This document shows, in pieces, positions 17,416 through 26,816 of a DNA stretch of 64,000 bases; positions within the stretch are counted from its first letter, which is position 1, and each line of letters starts with the position of its first letter. Source of the stretch: Variovorax paradoxus (GTDB lineage: Bacteria > Pseudomonadota > Gammaproteobacteria > Burkholderiales > Burkholderiaceae_C); assembly GCF_024734665.1 (NCBI RefSeq), contig NZ_CP102931.1, positions 2,106,001 through 2,170,000 on the forward strand, written 5' to 3'. The notes below the pieces were generated by a model. That model ran no database searches, had not been told where the DNA came from, and saw only the letters and a program-made list of their open reading frames with translations. Both the position numbers and the translations under genes were made by a program.

Positions 17416-18714
17416 TCAATCCCACACCCCAGAAATACCCAAACGTGCTGCGACCCCACCAGCACTTGCCGCCACCCCACCCGTGACACTCCAACGGCCG
17501 CTGTCGGATGTACGTCGCAAAGCGACACCGACGGCGCCTTGATTTTGGTAGTAGCCGGTGCCAGCGGCATAGGTCGTCTTGCCAGGAATATAGGGAGCGC
17601 TTTCCAACGCCAAGGCTGCCGCCACACCGGCGTAGGCTTTCTTGGCCACGCCATCTATGGAGTGCTGCAACCCGTTGAACTTTGCATCGGTATAGGCGTT
17701 GGCCCCGGCAATGCCAACGTTCAACTGGTTCACGTTCACTGCGTCCGTGCCCGCCACACCGGGGGCCACGTTGTGCACTGCAACCGTTCCCAAGGTATTG
17801 CCACCGCCCATCGTCACGCTGTTGTAGTTGGCGCTGCCGTCGGCGTTCGTGTCGTACTTCACCATCATGCCCTGAACGCCACGAAGCTGCGACACATTGA
17901 CTGCGTCGCTATCGGCCGAGCCGGCCGCCAAACCAGTGATCTGGCGGAACTGGCCGTTGGCCGAGTTACCTACGGAAATCGCCGCCAGTGTGCCGGTGGT
18001 AGCGCCGATGGCAATGCGCTGCGACTCGGTGGCCGCAGGAGGGACGTAGCCTGCAACCCCCGCCTCCCTAGCGGCGACGGAACCCGAGCCCAACGCCACG
18101 CCGCCTGCCTGCGTGACGCTGCTGCCCGCGCCAAGAGAGATTGCGTTGGCGACCGACGCCTGCGCGCCCGTTCCAATTGCCAAGGCATGGTCGGATGAAA
18201 CTGTTGCGCCAACTCCAATGGCTGTGCCGGCCACCGCATTGCTCATGATCCTCGCGCCGTTGCCAACTGCGAGGCCGCTCGACGTGCCTGCGCCCGTTCG
18301 GGCATTCGTACCGATGGCGATGGCGCCATCCGCCGCGGCGTAGCCTCTCTGATCGGCAACTGCATTTGTGCCAATTGCAAGACTCTGGCCAAAGCTCTCG
18401 GATCTCGTGCCGATAGCAATGGAATTGACATCCGGTGGCCCACCGTTGGCTGACGCGGTCAGCCCGATCGCAACGGACCCATCCCCGACTGTGCGGGCGC
18501 CGCTGCCAATTGCGATTGAGCCCTCGCCAAAGGCGGATGCCTGGCGTGAAGGATCGGAATTTGCACCAATCGCAATGCTGTTTCCTGCAGCCGTTCCGGC
18601 GCCGTTCGTATATTGCGCCTGTGCACTTGGCATGAACATGGAGGCAATTCCCAAGGCCATCATCGCTGTGGTCAGCGGCCTGTCGCGTCGAATGTTGCGA
18701 AGTGATTTTTTCAT
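17416..18714 (-). CDS. trimeric autotransporter adhesin, YadA-like
   Basis: 432 aa. Residues 1-34 are an extended signal peptide ending SAQAQY. Residues about 40-240 consist of 14-15 residue head repeats with the [13 protein letters not shown] pattern. Two neck motifs DAVNVSQL and DAVNVNQL follow (near 270 and 330), then a short stalk and the YadA anchor domain (last 65 residues, ending in LGISGVWD), which forms the trimeric outer-membrane barrel. Small for the family, with almost no coiled-coil stalk. It lies between a broken MFS gene and an IS fragment, which suggests acquisition or reshuffling of this spot. Confidence 0.92.
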   Translation of the reverse strand: MKKSLRNIRRDRPLTTAMMALGIASMFMPSAQAQYTNGAGTAAGNSIAIGANSDPSRQASAFGEGSIAIGSGARTVGDGSVAIGLTASANGGPPDVNSIAIGTRSESFGQSLAIGTNAVADQRGYAAADGAIAIGTNARTGAGTSSGLAVGNGARIMSNAVAGTAIGVGATVSSDHALAIGTGAQASVANAISLGAGSSVTQAGGVALGSGSVAAREAGVAGYVPPAATESQRIAIGATTGTLAAISVGNSANGQFRQITGLAAGSADSDAVNVSQLRGVQGMMVKYDTNADGSANYNSVTMGGGNTLGTVAVHNVAPGVAGTDAVNVNQLNVGIAGANAYTDAKFNGLQHSIDGVAKKAYAGVAAALALESAPYIPGKTTYAAGTGYYQNQGAVGVALRRTSDSGRWSVTGGVAASAGGVAARLGISGVWD

Positions 18715-19084
18715 TTTCCCCTCCGAAGTTGGTGATCAAGGATCGAAGCAACGTCAGAGGCGTGCTTCTTGCCAGCAACTTGGTCTATGGCGTCCTCCAT
18801 CACCTTTCGGCAGCGCGCTGGACGAATGACACCTGACAGTTGTCCTGGCAGGCTGCTGAAATACTTCATTCGAAAGTCCGGCGTGGGTGACCGTGAGCGT
18901 GTCGCCGATGGCCCAGGCGAGTGCCGACTTGCCCGACACCTCAGCTGTGCGAGCGGCGTAGCCAAGCAGCCCGATCGCGGCCCCAAGGTGGACCGGGAAG
19001 TGCAGTTCGCGTCCTCCGAGAACGCCGTGATCGAGGCAGTGGCCAAGGCACAAGGCTTCGCGTTTCAGGAGTGGGTTGTTGCTG
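18715..19084. other. non-coding or decayed stretch upstream of the adhesin
   Basis: No frame here is convincing. One minus-strand frame across 18754-19100 reads somewhat like protein (LGAAIGLLGYAARTAEV) but has no clear start or family. The adhesin promoter must lie near its left end. Together with the IS3 fragment to the right this stretch is best seen as remodelled DNA. Confidence 0.4.
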
Positions 19085-19268
19085 CAGCACGTGCGGCGCT
19101 GGTCCGTGGGACACCGCATCGATACCGAACTGGCCCTCAATGCCTTGTTGATGGCTCTGTGGCGGCGCCAACTCAAAGCGACGGTCGCCGTGCATTCCGA
19201 CCAATGCAGTCAGTTCACCGGCCATGACTGGCAAGGCTTCCTGCGCGATCACAACCTGCTTGGCAAGA
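19085..19268 (+). pseudogene. fragment of IS3-family transposase OrfB (integrase core)
   Basis: About 60 codons read as the DDE core of an IS3-type transposase: GHRIDTELALNALLMALWRR followed by VAVHSDQCSQF and WQGFLRDHNL. HSDQGSQF around the second catalytic Asp is the family hallmark; here Gly is replaced by Cys. Both ends of the gene are missing and the frame runs into unrelated sequence after LLG. It ends 64 bases from the chemoreceptor stop. Confidence 0.75.
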
Positions 19269-19331
19269 GAGATTGCTCGCCACTCGCGGCGTCACGCCGC
19301 GCAGGCGGCACCCGGCAACGAAGTCAGCCGT

Positions 19332-21083
19332 TCAGAATGTGGTCCAGTCTCTGTCGAGTTCGCGTCGGCCCTCCTTCTGGGCGGTGATCGCAGGCATGGC
19401 CGGCATAGCCGATACGCTGGCAGAAATACGCGGCGCTCGAGTGGGGATTGGTGTGTCCAATTCGCTGGCGCGCCGCACGGCATCGTGCCTCGGGCTAGAG
19501 GAAGGCTGCGCATTGGCGTGCCCTGTCCGCAAGGATGCAGTCCCCAGCTGAAAGAACTCGACAAGCGATGAGAGCCGGTCTGCCTGGTTCTTGAGGCTCG
19601 CCGCAGCGGCCGCCGATTCTTCGACGAGCGCGGAATTTTCCTGGGTCATCTGCTCCAGCTGTGCCACCACCGAATTGATCTGATCGATTCCGGCCGCCTG
19701 TTCGATCGCGCCTGCGCTGATCTCGCCGACGGTGTTGGAGACGCGTTGAACGCTCTCGACGATCTTGCCCATCGTGGCGCCTGCATCGTTGACCAACTGG
19801 GAGCCCGATCCCACCTTGTCGACCGATGCTTCGATGAGGATCTTGATTTCCTTCGCCGCGACCGCACTGCGTTGCGCGAGATTGCGAACCTCGCTTGCCA
19901 CCACGGCAAACCCACGACCCTGCTCACCCGCCCTAGCCGCCTCCACGGCGGCGTTCAGTGCCAGGATGTTGGTCTGAAATGCGATGCCGTCGATCGTGCC
20001 GATGATGGCTGCAATCTTCTGCGAACTCCCGTGGATGTCGCGCATGGTCTCGACCACTTCCGAGATGACCTCGCCGCCGCGTACAGCGATCTTCGATGCG
20101 GTCAACGCCAGTTGATTCGCCTGCGAGGCGGCTTCGGATGCCGTCTTGACGGTGGAGGTGAGTTCCTCCATCGATGCCGCGGTCCGCTGCAGGCTGCCGG
20201 CCGTCTGTTCCGTGCGGCTGGAAAGGTCGGAATTGCCCGAGGCAATCTGGGCGCTCGCTGTGGCAACGGAATCGCTGCTTTCCCGCATGCCGGTCAATGT
20301 CTGGACGAGGTTGTCGCGCATCGCTGCGAGTGCCCTGAGCAAGTCACCCACCTCGTCCTTGCCGTCGGAGCTCAGGCGCTGGGTGAGGTCTCCGGCCGCG
20401 ACGGCCTCTGCCAGGCGAACAGCGTCCTTCAGCGGAACCACGATTCCCCGGGCGACGCTCCAGGACAGCAGCACGGCCAGCACGAGCGCAACGCTGGCGC
20501 CCGAGGCGATCAGCACCGATCCGATGGTGAACGTCGCGTTGCTTTCCTCGGCCTCTATCTGGGCGCGGTCCTCGTTGTGTTTGACCAACTGGGCCAGCGG
20601 CTCCTTCAATGCCAGGAAGGCCTCGCGCGCTTCGCCATTCAACAGGTTCATGGCGTCGGTACGACGGTCTTCCTGAACCAGCTTTTCGACCTTGGCATGC
20701 GCTGCAGCCCATGCCGGATGCCGGGCCTTCAAGCGGTCGTAGATGGATTGCTCGGTCGGGTCGCCGATCGAAGCGGGATAAGCCTTGTCGACGACGTCGT
20801 ATGCCTTGAAAGCCTCCGCGATGGTCCGCTGGACATCCGCGGCTTCGCTTGCCGGACTCGTGGCCAGACGGAATTCGAGCAGGCGCACCCGGTTGGCGGC
20901 TTCGCTCATCTGGCCAGCATCGCGAACGCTTGCCATGCGCGCAGTCACCATGAAATTGGTCTGATCATTCAAGCGATTGAGGCGATGGATCGAGAAGACG
21001 GCCATCGCGATCATCAGCAACACGATGCTGAGAAAGGCGAGTGCCAGCTTGGCGGAGATTCTGAGATTTCTGAGAGGCGTCAT
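19332..21083 (-). CDS. methyl-accepting chemotaxis protein
   Basis: 583 aa from ATG 21083 ([13 protein letters not shown]). One transmembrane helix at about 8-32, a four-helix-bundle sensor up to about 185, a second helix near 190-212 ([20 protein letters not shown]), a HAMP domain, then the signalling domain with the conserved hairpin tip [20 protein letters not shown] near 370. The C-terminus has a 60-residue Ala/Pro-rich tail without a clear CheR/CheB-tethering pentapeptide. The ligand is unknown; the sensor belongs to the common Tar-like 4HB group. Its 3' end lies next to an IS fragment. Confidence 0.93.
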   Translation of the reverse strand: MTPLRNLRISAKLALAFLSIVLLMIAMAVFSIHRLNRLNDQTNFMVTARMASVRDAGQMSEAANRVRLLEFRLATSPASEAADVQRTIAEAFKAYDVVDKAYPASIGDPTEQSIYDRLKARHPAWAAAHAKVEKLVQEDRRTDAMNLLNGEAREAFLALKEPLAQLVKHNEDRAQIEAEESNATFTIGSVLIASGASVALVLAVLLSWSVARGIVVPLKDAVRLAEAVAAGDLTQRLSSDGKDEVGDLLRALAAMRDNLVQTLTGMRESSDSVATASAQIASGNSDLSSRTEQTAGSLQRTAASMEELTSTVKTASEAASQANQLALTASKIAVRGGEVISEVVETMRDIHGSSQKIAAIIGTIDGIAFQTNILALNAAVEAARAGEQGRGFAVVASEVRNLAQRSAVAAKEIKILIEASVDKVGSGSQLVNDAGATMGKIVESVQRVSNTVGEISAGAIEQAAGIDQINSVVAQLEQMTQENSALVEESAAAAASLKNQADRLSSLVEFFQLGTASLRTGHANAQPSSSPRHDAVRRASELDTPIPTRAPRISASVSAMPAMPAITAQKEGRRELDRDWTTF

Positions 21084-21352
21084 GGCGATTGGGTCCAGGT
21101 TGCAAGTCAGGGCTGGCACGGTACGTGGCAGCGCGCTTGTGTCCATTGCCTTTCATCTATCGGCGGCGGGGCTCCGCTGTGCACCTGACATATGTCATGA
21201 CCAGTGAGGAATTCACGTTCGGATGCCCTGACAACTGTCATCTATCCCCCGGGGAAGCCCTGCTAGAGTCCCACGGTTCGCGCGTTCGTCGCGACAGACG
21301 TGCCCTGCCTGATCAGGCTGGCGGTGAATCGGTGGCTCAGGTGACAACGGCG

Positions 21353-22072
21353 ATGGTGTCGAGGACGATGGAAAACGGAAGCTTCGACGGGGAGACAACG
21401 GCCGACGTGCTGATCGTCGAGGATCAGGCGCTCGTGAGTGCCGGCATGCGTTCCCTCTTGCAGAAGGCTGCACCGCAGTACCGGGTCCATGAGGAATCCT
21501 CCTATCAGGGGGCGATTGCACGGCTGGCGGCCACGTCGTTCCAGTTCGTTTTCATCGACATTCACCTTGGATCGGAGGCTTCCGGTCTGGACGTCCTGCG
21601 TTTCGTGCGAGAACGCGAAATGTCCTGCCACGTCATCATGCTGTCGGGTGACGATGACCGTGCGACGGTACTTGCCTGCATCTCGCAGGGGGCGTCGGGC
21701 TACATCACGAAGGCCGCCGGAGATGGCAGCGTCTTCTCTGCCGCCATCGAGACGGTCCTCAACAACAGGGTCTATCTTCCCGCGTCGATTCTCGAGCGCG
21801 CTCCCAAGAACGACACCGTCGCAGACGCCTATGGCCGCACCGCCGCCTCCCTGGGGCTGGCGCCGAGGCAGTGCGAGGTTCTCTACTACCTGTGCCAGGG
21901 CCTGCCCAACAAAGCCATCGCCAACCGCATGGGCATCAGCGAGGGCACCGTTCGAAAATGCTACGTGTCGGAACTGCTGCGATTCTTCGGCGTGGCCCGG
22001 CGCACGGAACTGCTGATCGAAGTGTCTCGTCGACGGATACGGATTGCCGCACCGGGCTCGGGGAGGCTGTGA
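21353..22072 (+). CDS. two-component response regulator, LuxR/NarL type
   Basis: 239 aa from ATG 21353; ATG 21368 or GTG 21341 are alternatives and no strong ribosome site decides. Receiver domain DVLIVEDQALVSAGM with phosphoacceptor Asp in FVFIDIHLG and the lysine in GYITKAAGD. C-terminal LuxR helix-turn-helix GLAPRQCEVLYYLCQG ... IANRMGISEGTVRKCYVSEL. Its TGA overlaps the GTG of the kinase gene (GTGA at 22069-22072), so the two are translated together and form a cognate pair. Confidence 0.9.
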   Translation: MVSRTMENGSFDGETTADVLIVEDQALVSAGMRSLLQKAAPQYRVHEESSYQGAIARLAATSFQFVFIDIHLGSEASGLDVLRFVREREMSCHVIMLSGDDDRATVLACISQGASGYITKAAGDGSVFSAAIETVLNNRVYLPASILERAPKNDTVADAYGRTAASLGLAPRQCEVLYYLCQGLPNKAIANRMGISEGTVRKCYVSELLRFFGVARRTELLIEVSRRRIRIAAPGSGRL

Positions 22073-24609
22073 TCGCAGCGATTGCGGGCCTCCTTCAGCC
22101 TCGCTTTGGCGCAGGTCTTCTTCGGGCGCTGTTCTGCTCCGTGCTGGTGCTTGTCTGCGGCGCCGCATCGGCGCAGGGCAATCGGGCGACCCCAGCGCTG
22201 TCAGCGGAGTTGGCCGTCGACGGGCACAGGATGCTGCAAGGGGACTACCTGGTCGAAGACGGCGTTCCGCTGTCGTTGTCCGACGTCACGGCGCTTCCTG
22301 GGAGTGCCTGGAAGCGCAGGCCTTGGTCATCCGCCAGCTACGGCTTTGCAACGGCTCCCCACTGGTTCAGAAGCGATCCCTTCACCGCGGGTTCCAACGG
22401 GGCGGGAACCTTGTTGATCGAGGTGGGCTACCCCTTGCTCGATCACCTCGACCTGTATGTCAGGGTCAACGCGGCTGCTTCCTGGACCCGGTGGAGCCTC
22501 GGGGACAAGCAAGCCTTCGAGCAACGCCCCCACAACGCACCAAGCTTTGTCGTGCCTGTTGTCGTGCAGCCCGGCGACAAGGTCGAGATTCTCGCGAGGG
22601 TTCAGACCGAAGGCGCGATGCGCTTTCCCTTGAACATGTGGCAACCGCAGCAATTCGAGAGCGCAGAACACCTGTCGCTGCTGGTCAACGGCATCTACGT
22701 CGGGCTGATGGGAGGAATCTTCTTCTATCACCTCATCATCTTCCTGATCGTTCGCGAGCGCATCTATCTCTACTACATCGGCTGGATCCTGGCGACCTCG
22801 GGATTCATCCTGAGCTACAACGGCATCGCGTTCCAGTACCTCTGGCCTCAAGCGACGGTATGGAACGACTGGTCCCGGATCGTGTTTCTCTTTCTCGCGG
22901 CCGGGCTGCTCACGTCCTTCACCATCCAGTTCGTAAGCAATCCCGCAACCGCGCCGCGGCGGTGGCACGCGGCGCCCGTGCTGCTGGCGGTCGCCTTGGC
23001 GGTGGGAGCGAGTTGGCTGCCTTTTCCTCAAGCCGTGCGCGTGGCGCTTCTGGTCCAGTTCGTGGGCACCCTGGTCTGCTTCGGTCTTGCCATCGGCCCC
23101 GCCCGGGCCGGTCATATCTACGCCCGCGTTTTTCTAGTGACGTTTTCTGGCGTCCTGATCGGCGCCGCCCTGCACGCGCTGGACATGCTGGGAGTCACGG
23201 CGTACTTCGCGACTTCGATCAATTTCGAGGTGGCGCCGCAGGTGGGCTCGGCCTTTTCGGTTCTTCTGTTCTCGCTGGCGTTGGCCCACAGGCTGCTTGA
23301 AGAGCGCTGCCAACGCTCCATCGCGACGGAGCTCGCGCAGACCAACGCAACATTGGCGGCCTCCATGCGCGTGGCGCAGGAGCGGACCGAGTTCCAGCTG
23401 AAAATCAAGGACCGTTTGCGCACTGATGCCGAGCGCCGGAACCAGGACAAGTCCCGCTTCCTGGCCGATGCCATCCACGACTTGCGCCAGCCCCTGCAAG
23501 TGATCGGGAACGCACTGGATCCCATTGGTGAAGCCATTCAGGCGGGTCGCACAGTTAACGCCCTGAGCCTGGTCCAGATGGCGACCCGCGCAGCCGACAA
23601 CATGCGTTCCCAACTGGCCGCCATCCTGGATCTCTCGCGGCTGGAGTCGGGCTTTGTGAGGGCGCAACTGTCCGACTTCGAACTGGTGTCGCTGATCAGG
23701 GATACGGTCGAGCAAACCAGGGGCATCGCCCACGCAAGCGGCACCTCCGTCGAATTCGACCCGCCCCTCGGGAAGCCGGTGTTCGTGAGGAGTGACCGTC
23801 ACTTCCTTCAGCGCATACTTTTGAATCTGATCAGCAACGGCATCAAATACCGGTCTGCGGAAGGGGGGCGCTGCAGCCACGTGCGCCTTCTCCTGACGGT
23901 GCATGGCCGGTTCACGCGCTTGGCCATCCAGGACAATGGCCTTGGGATATCCGAAGAAGCATTGCGCAGCGACATCATCTTCAAGCCCTTCTTCCAGTTG
24001 AACAATCGACATGCGGAGACGGACAAGGGCGTGGGTCTGGGGCTGTCGATCGTCTCGGCCATGCTTGACCTGCTCGACAGCCACCAGCTTTCCGTCCAGT
24101 CCGAGGTAGGTGTGGGAAGCACTTTCACGCTGGAGATTCCGGCATCCGTGATCGCACCGGTCTTCGAGGCCATTCCACTCGACGACTTCATGGCCGGCGG
24201 CGTTGAAGCGGCCCGCGGAAAGTACGTCGTGCTGCTCGAGGACGATGAACTGGTCAGGGCGTCGCTCGCAGCGGTCTTCGATGTGCACGGGGTCTTGTAC
24301 GAAGCGTGGGGATCGATCGAAGAGATGCGGCAACAGTTACCCTTCACCGAGCGGGCGCCCGACGTCCTGCTGAGCGACTATCGTTTGCCGGATGGAAAAA
24401 CTGCGCTTGATGCGATCAAATTGATGCGTGCGCACTGGAGCGACGTGCCCACGCTCATCTTGACCGGGGAGTCGCTGAATTCGTATGCGGTCGAGTCCTT
24501 GCGAGGAGCTGCGATCTGCTATAAGCCCGTCGCCCCTCTCGACCTGCTCCGGCGGATTGCCGCGAGCGCGATGCGCATGGCTGCGCCGTCGAACTTCGGG
24601 GGGCTGTAG
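22069..24609 (+). CDS. hybrid sensor histidine kinase, 7TMR-DISM sensor with receiver domain
   Basis: 846 aa from GTG 22069, chosen for the GGGGAGG site just before it and the 4-base overlap with the upstream regulator. Signal helix at about 10-32 ending ASAQ; a periplasmic DISM-like beta domain to about 200; seven hydrophobic helices at about 215-420; coiled linker; HisKA with phosphoacceptor His in FLADAIHDLRQPL; HATPase with N box NLISNGIKYRS and G box DNGLGISEE; C-terminal receiver with Asp in LLSDYRLPDGKTALD. DISM sensors are thought to read carbohydrates or other diffusible ligands; the ligand here is unknown. The receiver could feed phosphate back from or to the upstream regulator. Confidence 0.92.
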   Translation: MIAAIAGLLQPRFGAGLLRALFCSVLVLVCGAASAQGNRATPALSAELAVDGHRMLQGDYLVEDGVPLSLSDVTALPGSAWKRRPWSSASYGFATAPHWFRSDPFTAGSNGAGTLLIEVGYPLLDHLDLYVRVNAAASWTRWSLGDKQAFEQRPHNAPSFVVPVVVQPGDKVEILARVQTEGAMRFPLNMWQPQQFESAEHLSLLVNGIYVGLMGGIFFYHLIIFLIVRERIYLYYIGWILATSGFILSYNGIAFQYLWPQATVWNDWSRIVFLFLAAGLLTSFTIQFVSNPATAPRRWHAAPVLLAVALAVGASWLPFPQAVRVALLVQFVGTLVCFGLAIGPARAGHIYARVFLVTFSGVLIGAALHALDMLGVTAYFATSINFEVAPQVGSAFSVLLFSLALAHRLLEERCQRSIATELAQTNATLAASMRVAQERTEFQLKIKDRLRTDAERRNQDKSRFLADAIHDLRQPLQVIGNALDPIGEAIQAGRTVNALSLVQMATRAADNMRSQLAAILDLSRLESGFVRAQLSDFELVSLIRDTVEQTRGIAHASGTSVEFDPPLGKPVFVRSDRHFLQRILLNLISNGIKYRSAEGGRCSHVRLLLTVHGRFTRLAIQDNGLGISEEALRSDIIFKPFFQLNNRHAETDKGVGLGLSIVSAMLDLLDSHQLSVQSEVGVGSTFTLEIPASVIAPVFEAIPLDDFMAGGVEAARGKYVVLLEDDELVRASLAAVFDVHGVLYEAWGSIEEMRQQLPFTERAPDVLLSDYRLPDGKTALDAIKLMRAHWSDVPTLILTGESLNSYAVESLRGAAICYKPVAPLDLLRRIAASAMRMAAPSNFGGL

Positions 24610-24855
24610 CACGCCCGCTGCGTTCACCAAGGCGCGCAGCAGCTTCTTTGCGTCCTGTCCGAGCCTTGCATCGTCCGTGCCTATGTCGTTGTGGTACCAA
24701 GCTGCCTATCCACCATCGATCATTCGAGAGTCGGCATTTGCGCGGACGAATTTCAACAGCCTGCGGGGGCGCCTTCACCATTTGAAAGGCCCTTTTACCG
24801 GCGCTTCACTTCCCGGACAAATTGCGGGGCGCGCTTCGTGGCTCAATCGGCCACC

Positions 24856-25368
24856 ATGCACATCTCGTCGGACGTCACCATCTTCACGCAGGTGCGCTTC
24901 TGGGGGCTGGTGCTGTGCTCGCTGATATTCCCGGCCGCGATCTTCGTCACGCTGTTCGTGCGGCGCGAGTTCTCCAAGAAGGCCGTGCTTGCCTTCGGCC
25001 TGCTGCTGATCCTGCTCGCGGGCGTCGACATCTTCGTGCTGCGCGCGCTCTCGCTGGAGGCGCAGGCCACGCCTTCGCTGGCTGACGACATCGTCTTCTC
25101 GTCCGAACTGTCGATTGCGCTTTACATCATTCCTGCCGCGTTCGGCACCTTCGGGCTCAACATGGTTTCGCATGTGCTCATGCATTACCTGAAGCAGAAA
25201 GAGGCGCGCTTCGAGGCCCACCGGCAACAGGTTCGGCCGCTGCCTGTCGTCAACGTGGCGCAGCGGAATCGTCCGAGGGCACTGGGCGGGCGACGGACAA
25301 GGCCGGTGCCCGCATTGCGTCGCCAGCGTGTGGGGGCGCACGTCGTCGCCCCGCGGCAGGACGCCTGA
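24856..25368 (+). CDS. small integral membrane protein of unknown function
   Basis: 170 aa from ATG 24856. Three hydrophobic helices: about 13-36 (VRFWGLVLCSLIFPAAIFVT), 45-64 (LAFGLLLILLAGVDIFVLR) and 88-110 (LSIALYIIPAAFGTFGLNMV). The C-terminal 60 residues are strongly basic (many Arg), probably cytoplasmic. I do not recognise the family. The gene stands alone, 246 bases after the kinase gene and 213 before the RpiR gene; neither gap shows another gene. Confidence 0.6.
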   Translation: MHISSDVTIFTQVRFWGLVLCSLIFPAAIFVTLFVRREFSKKAVLAFGLLLILLAGVDIFVLRALSLEAQATPSLADDIVFSSELSIALYIIPAAFGTFGLNMVSHVLMHYLKQKEARFEAHRQQVRPLPVVNVAQRNRPRALGGRRTRPVPALRRQRVGAHVVAPRQDA

Positions 25369-25581
25369 GCGTTCCCTGCGCCCGCGGCGCAAACTATCGG
25401 TTTCCCGAGGACGGTGCAAGCCGCAACGGCGCATGCACCGCAATGTCATTGGGAGCGCGCAAGTAGAACTATTTTTTAGTTCGCCCGTTGCGAAAAACGG
25501 TGCTTGGTGCGCTCGCCCCTCACTCGCAGCATTCGCCTCGCTGGCCCTCCGGATGTCCGTCTGCTGCGGGAAGGGGACGGC

Positions 25582-26454
25582 ATGGCATCATCGTGCGCCT
25601 CTCCCACTCGCATGCCCATGTCCGCAGATTCCTTTGTCCGCCGCGTCCGCAGCCAGCTCGACCAGTTGTCCGCAACCGAGCGGCAGCTTGCCGATTTCGT
25701 CCTGGAGTTTCCGGGCGAGCTGGCCAGCTATGCGGGCAACGAGCTGGCGGAACTGGCGGGGGTGTCGCCTTCGACGGTGAGCCGCTTCATCCGTCGCATC
25801 GGCTACGAGAACTACGAAGAGGCGCGGCGCCAGGTTCGCGAGGAAAAGCAGACAGGTTCGCCGCTGTTCCAGAACGCGACCGAGGCGTCGAAGCGCGGCC
25901 ACCTTGTCGCCACGCATTTCCAGCAGTCGCAGGCCAACCTGGCCAGCACCTTCGACCGGCTCAACGACAGGCAGATGGCCGGCATCGTGAAGGCGATCAT
26001 CGGCGCGGGGCAGGTGCTGATCTTCGGCAGCCGCAGCAGCCATGCCTTTGCCCTTTACCTGCGCTGGCAGATTGTGCAGGTGGTGCCGCGCGTCACCGCC
26101 ATTCCGGGGCCCGGCGAGACGCTGGCCGAGCACCTGGCAGGCCTGACCGGGCGCGACTGCGTGATCGTCTTCGGCACGCGACGGCAGACGCGGCAGATGG
26201 ACATCCTGCTCGCGGGCGCCAGCAAGGCCGGCGCGAAGATCGTCTACATCAGCGACAAGGCCTCGCCGGACTTCGCTGGGGCCACCTGGTCGCTGCAATG
26301 CGATTGCCGGGGGCCGGGGCTTCTGGACAATCACACCGCCGTGATGGGCATCTGCGACTTGATCGCCACGATGGTGATCGAGGCCTCGGGCTCCGCCGGC
26401 CGCAAGCGTCTGGCCGCGATCGAGCTCGAGCACGAGGAAAACGGCGAGCTTTGA
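25582..26454 (+). CDS. MurR/RpiR-family transcriptional regulator
   Basis: 290 aa from ATG 25582, preceded by AAGGGGA; ATG 25612 or 25618 would trim 10-12 residues. HTH_6 domain with ELAELAGVSPSTVSRFIRRIGY at about 50-72 and a SIS sugar-isomerase fold from about 130 (GAGQVLIFGSRSSHAFALYL). SIS domains in this family usually sense a sugar phosphate, but several members control sugar-acid or amino-acid use. It precedes an MFS carrier and a racemase-family gene on the same strand and probably controls them through the site at 26686-26726. Confidence 0.9.
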   Translation: MASSCASPTRMPMSADSFVRRVRSQLDQLSATERQLADFVLEFPGELASYAGNELAELAGVSPSTVSRFIRRIGYENYEEARRQVREEKQTGSPLFQNATEASKRGHLVATHFQQSQANLASTFDRLNDRQMAGIVKAIIGAGQVLIFGSRSSHAFALYLRWQIVQVVPRVTAIPGPGETLAEHLAGLTGRDCVIVFGTRRQTRQMDILLAGASKAGAKIVYISDKASPDFAGATWSLQCDCRGPGLLDNHTAVMGICDLIATMVIEASGSAGRKRLAAIELEHEENGEL

Positions 26455-26816
26455 GCGGCAGCGGCGCTCGGCCGGCCTGATCTGGTCGGAGCGCACTGAA
26501 AAGACGCACGACCGTAGTGCGCATTTGCCCATCCAAGGTGCATCCTCAAAGGCTGCAACAGGTCTCGGATGCGCCCGCCTGTGACGGCCCTTCCACGCTT
26601 TCCCCTCTGAAAAGTACCCCAGCGGCAGGTGGCTTACGTGCGTCACGCGCAGGCGGGCATGTCGCTTGCATAGGGATGCTTTGCATGAAATTAAGATTTC
26701 ACAAAAACAAACTAGGTGAAATCGATATGTCAGACTGATGGAGTCGCCGATAGCATGCGAAGCGATTCCGGACTGCGCCGAGCAAAGCACTTCATACCTT
26801 TCTCAAGGGGTTTCCT
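26455..26816. promoter_or_regulatory. 362-base intergenic region with candidate RpiR operator
   Basis: No gene is seen. An interrupted palindrome TGAAATTAAGATTTCA lies at 26686-26701, and a further half-site TGAAATCGATA at 26717-26727, in a locally AT-rich patch (26680-26730) that contrasts with the GC-rich surroundings. TGAAAT..ATTTCA is the kind of site bound by RpiR-family dimers, and the RpiR gene is directly upstream. The MFS start at 26817 follows an AAGGGG ribosome site. Promoter elements could not be fixed with confidence. Confidence 0.55.

Noticed and set aside
18754..19176. Minus-strand frame upstream of the adhesin that reads partly like protein
   Set aside because: No start, no family and it runs across the IS3 fragment in antisense; treated as decayed sequence.
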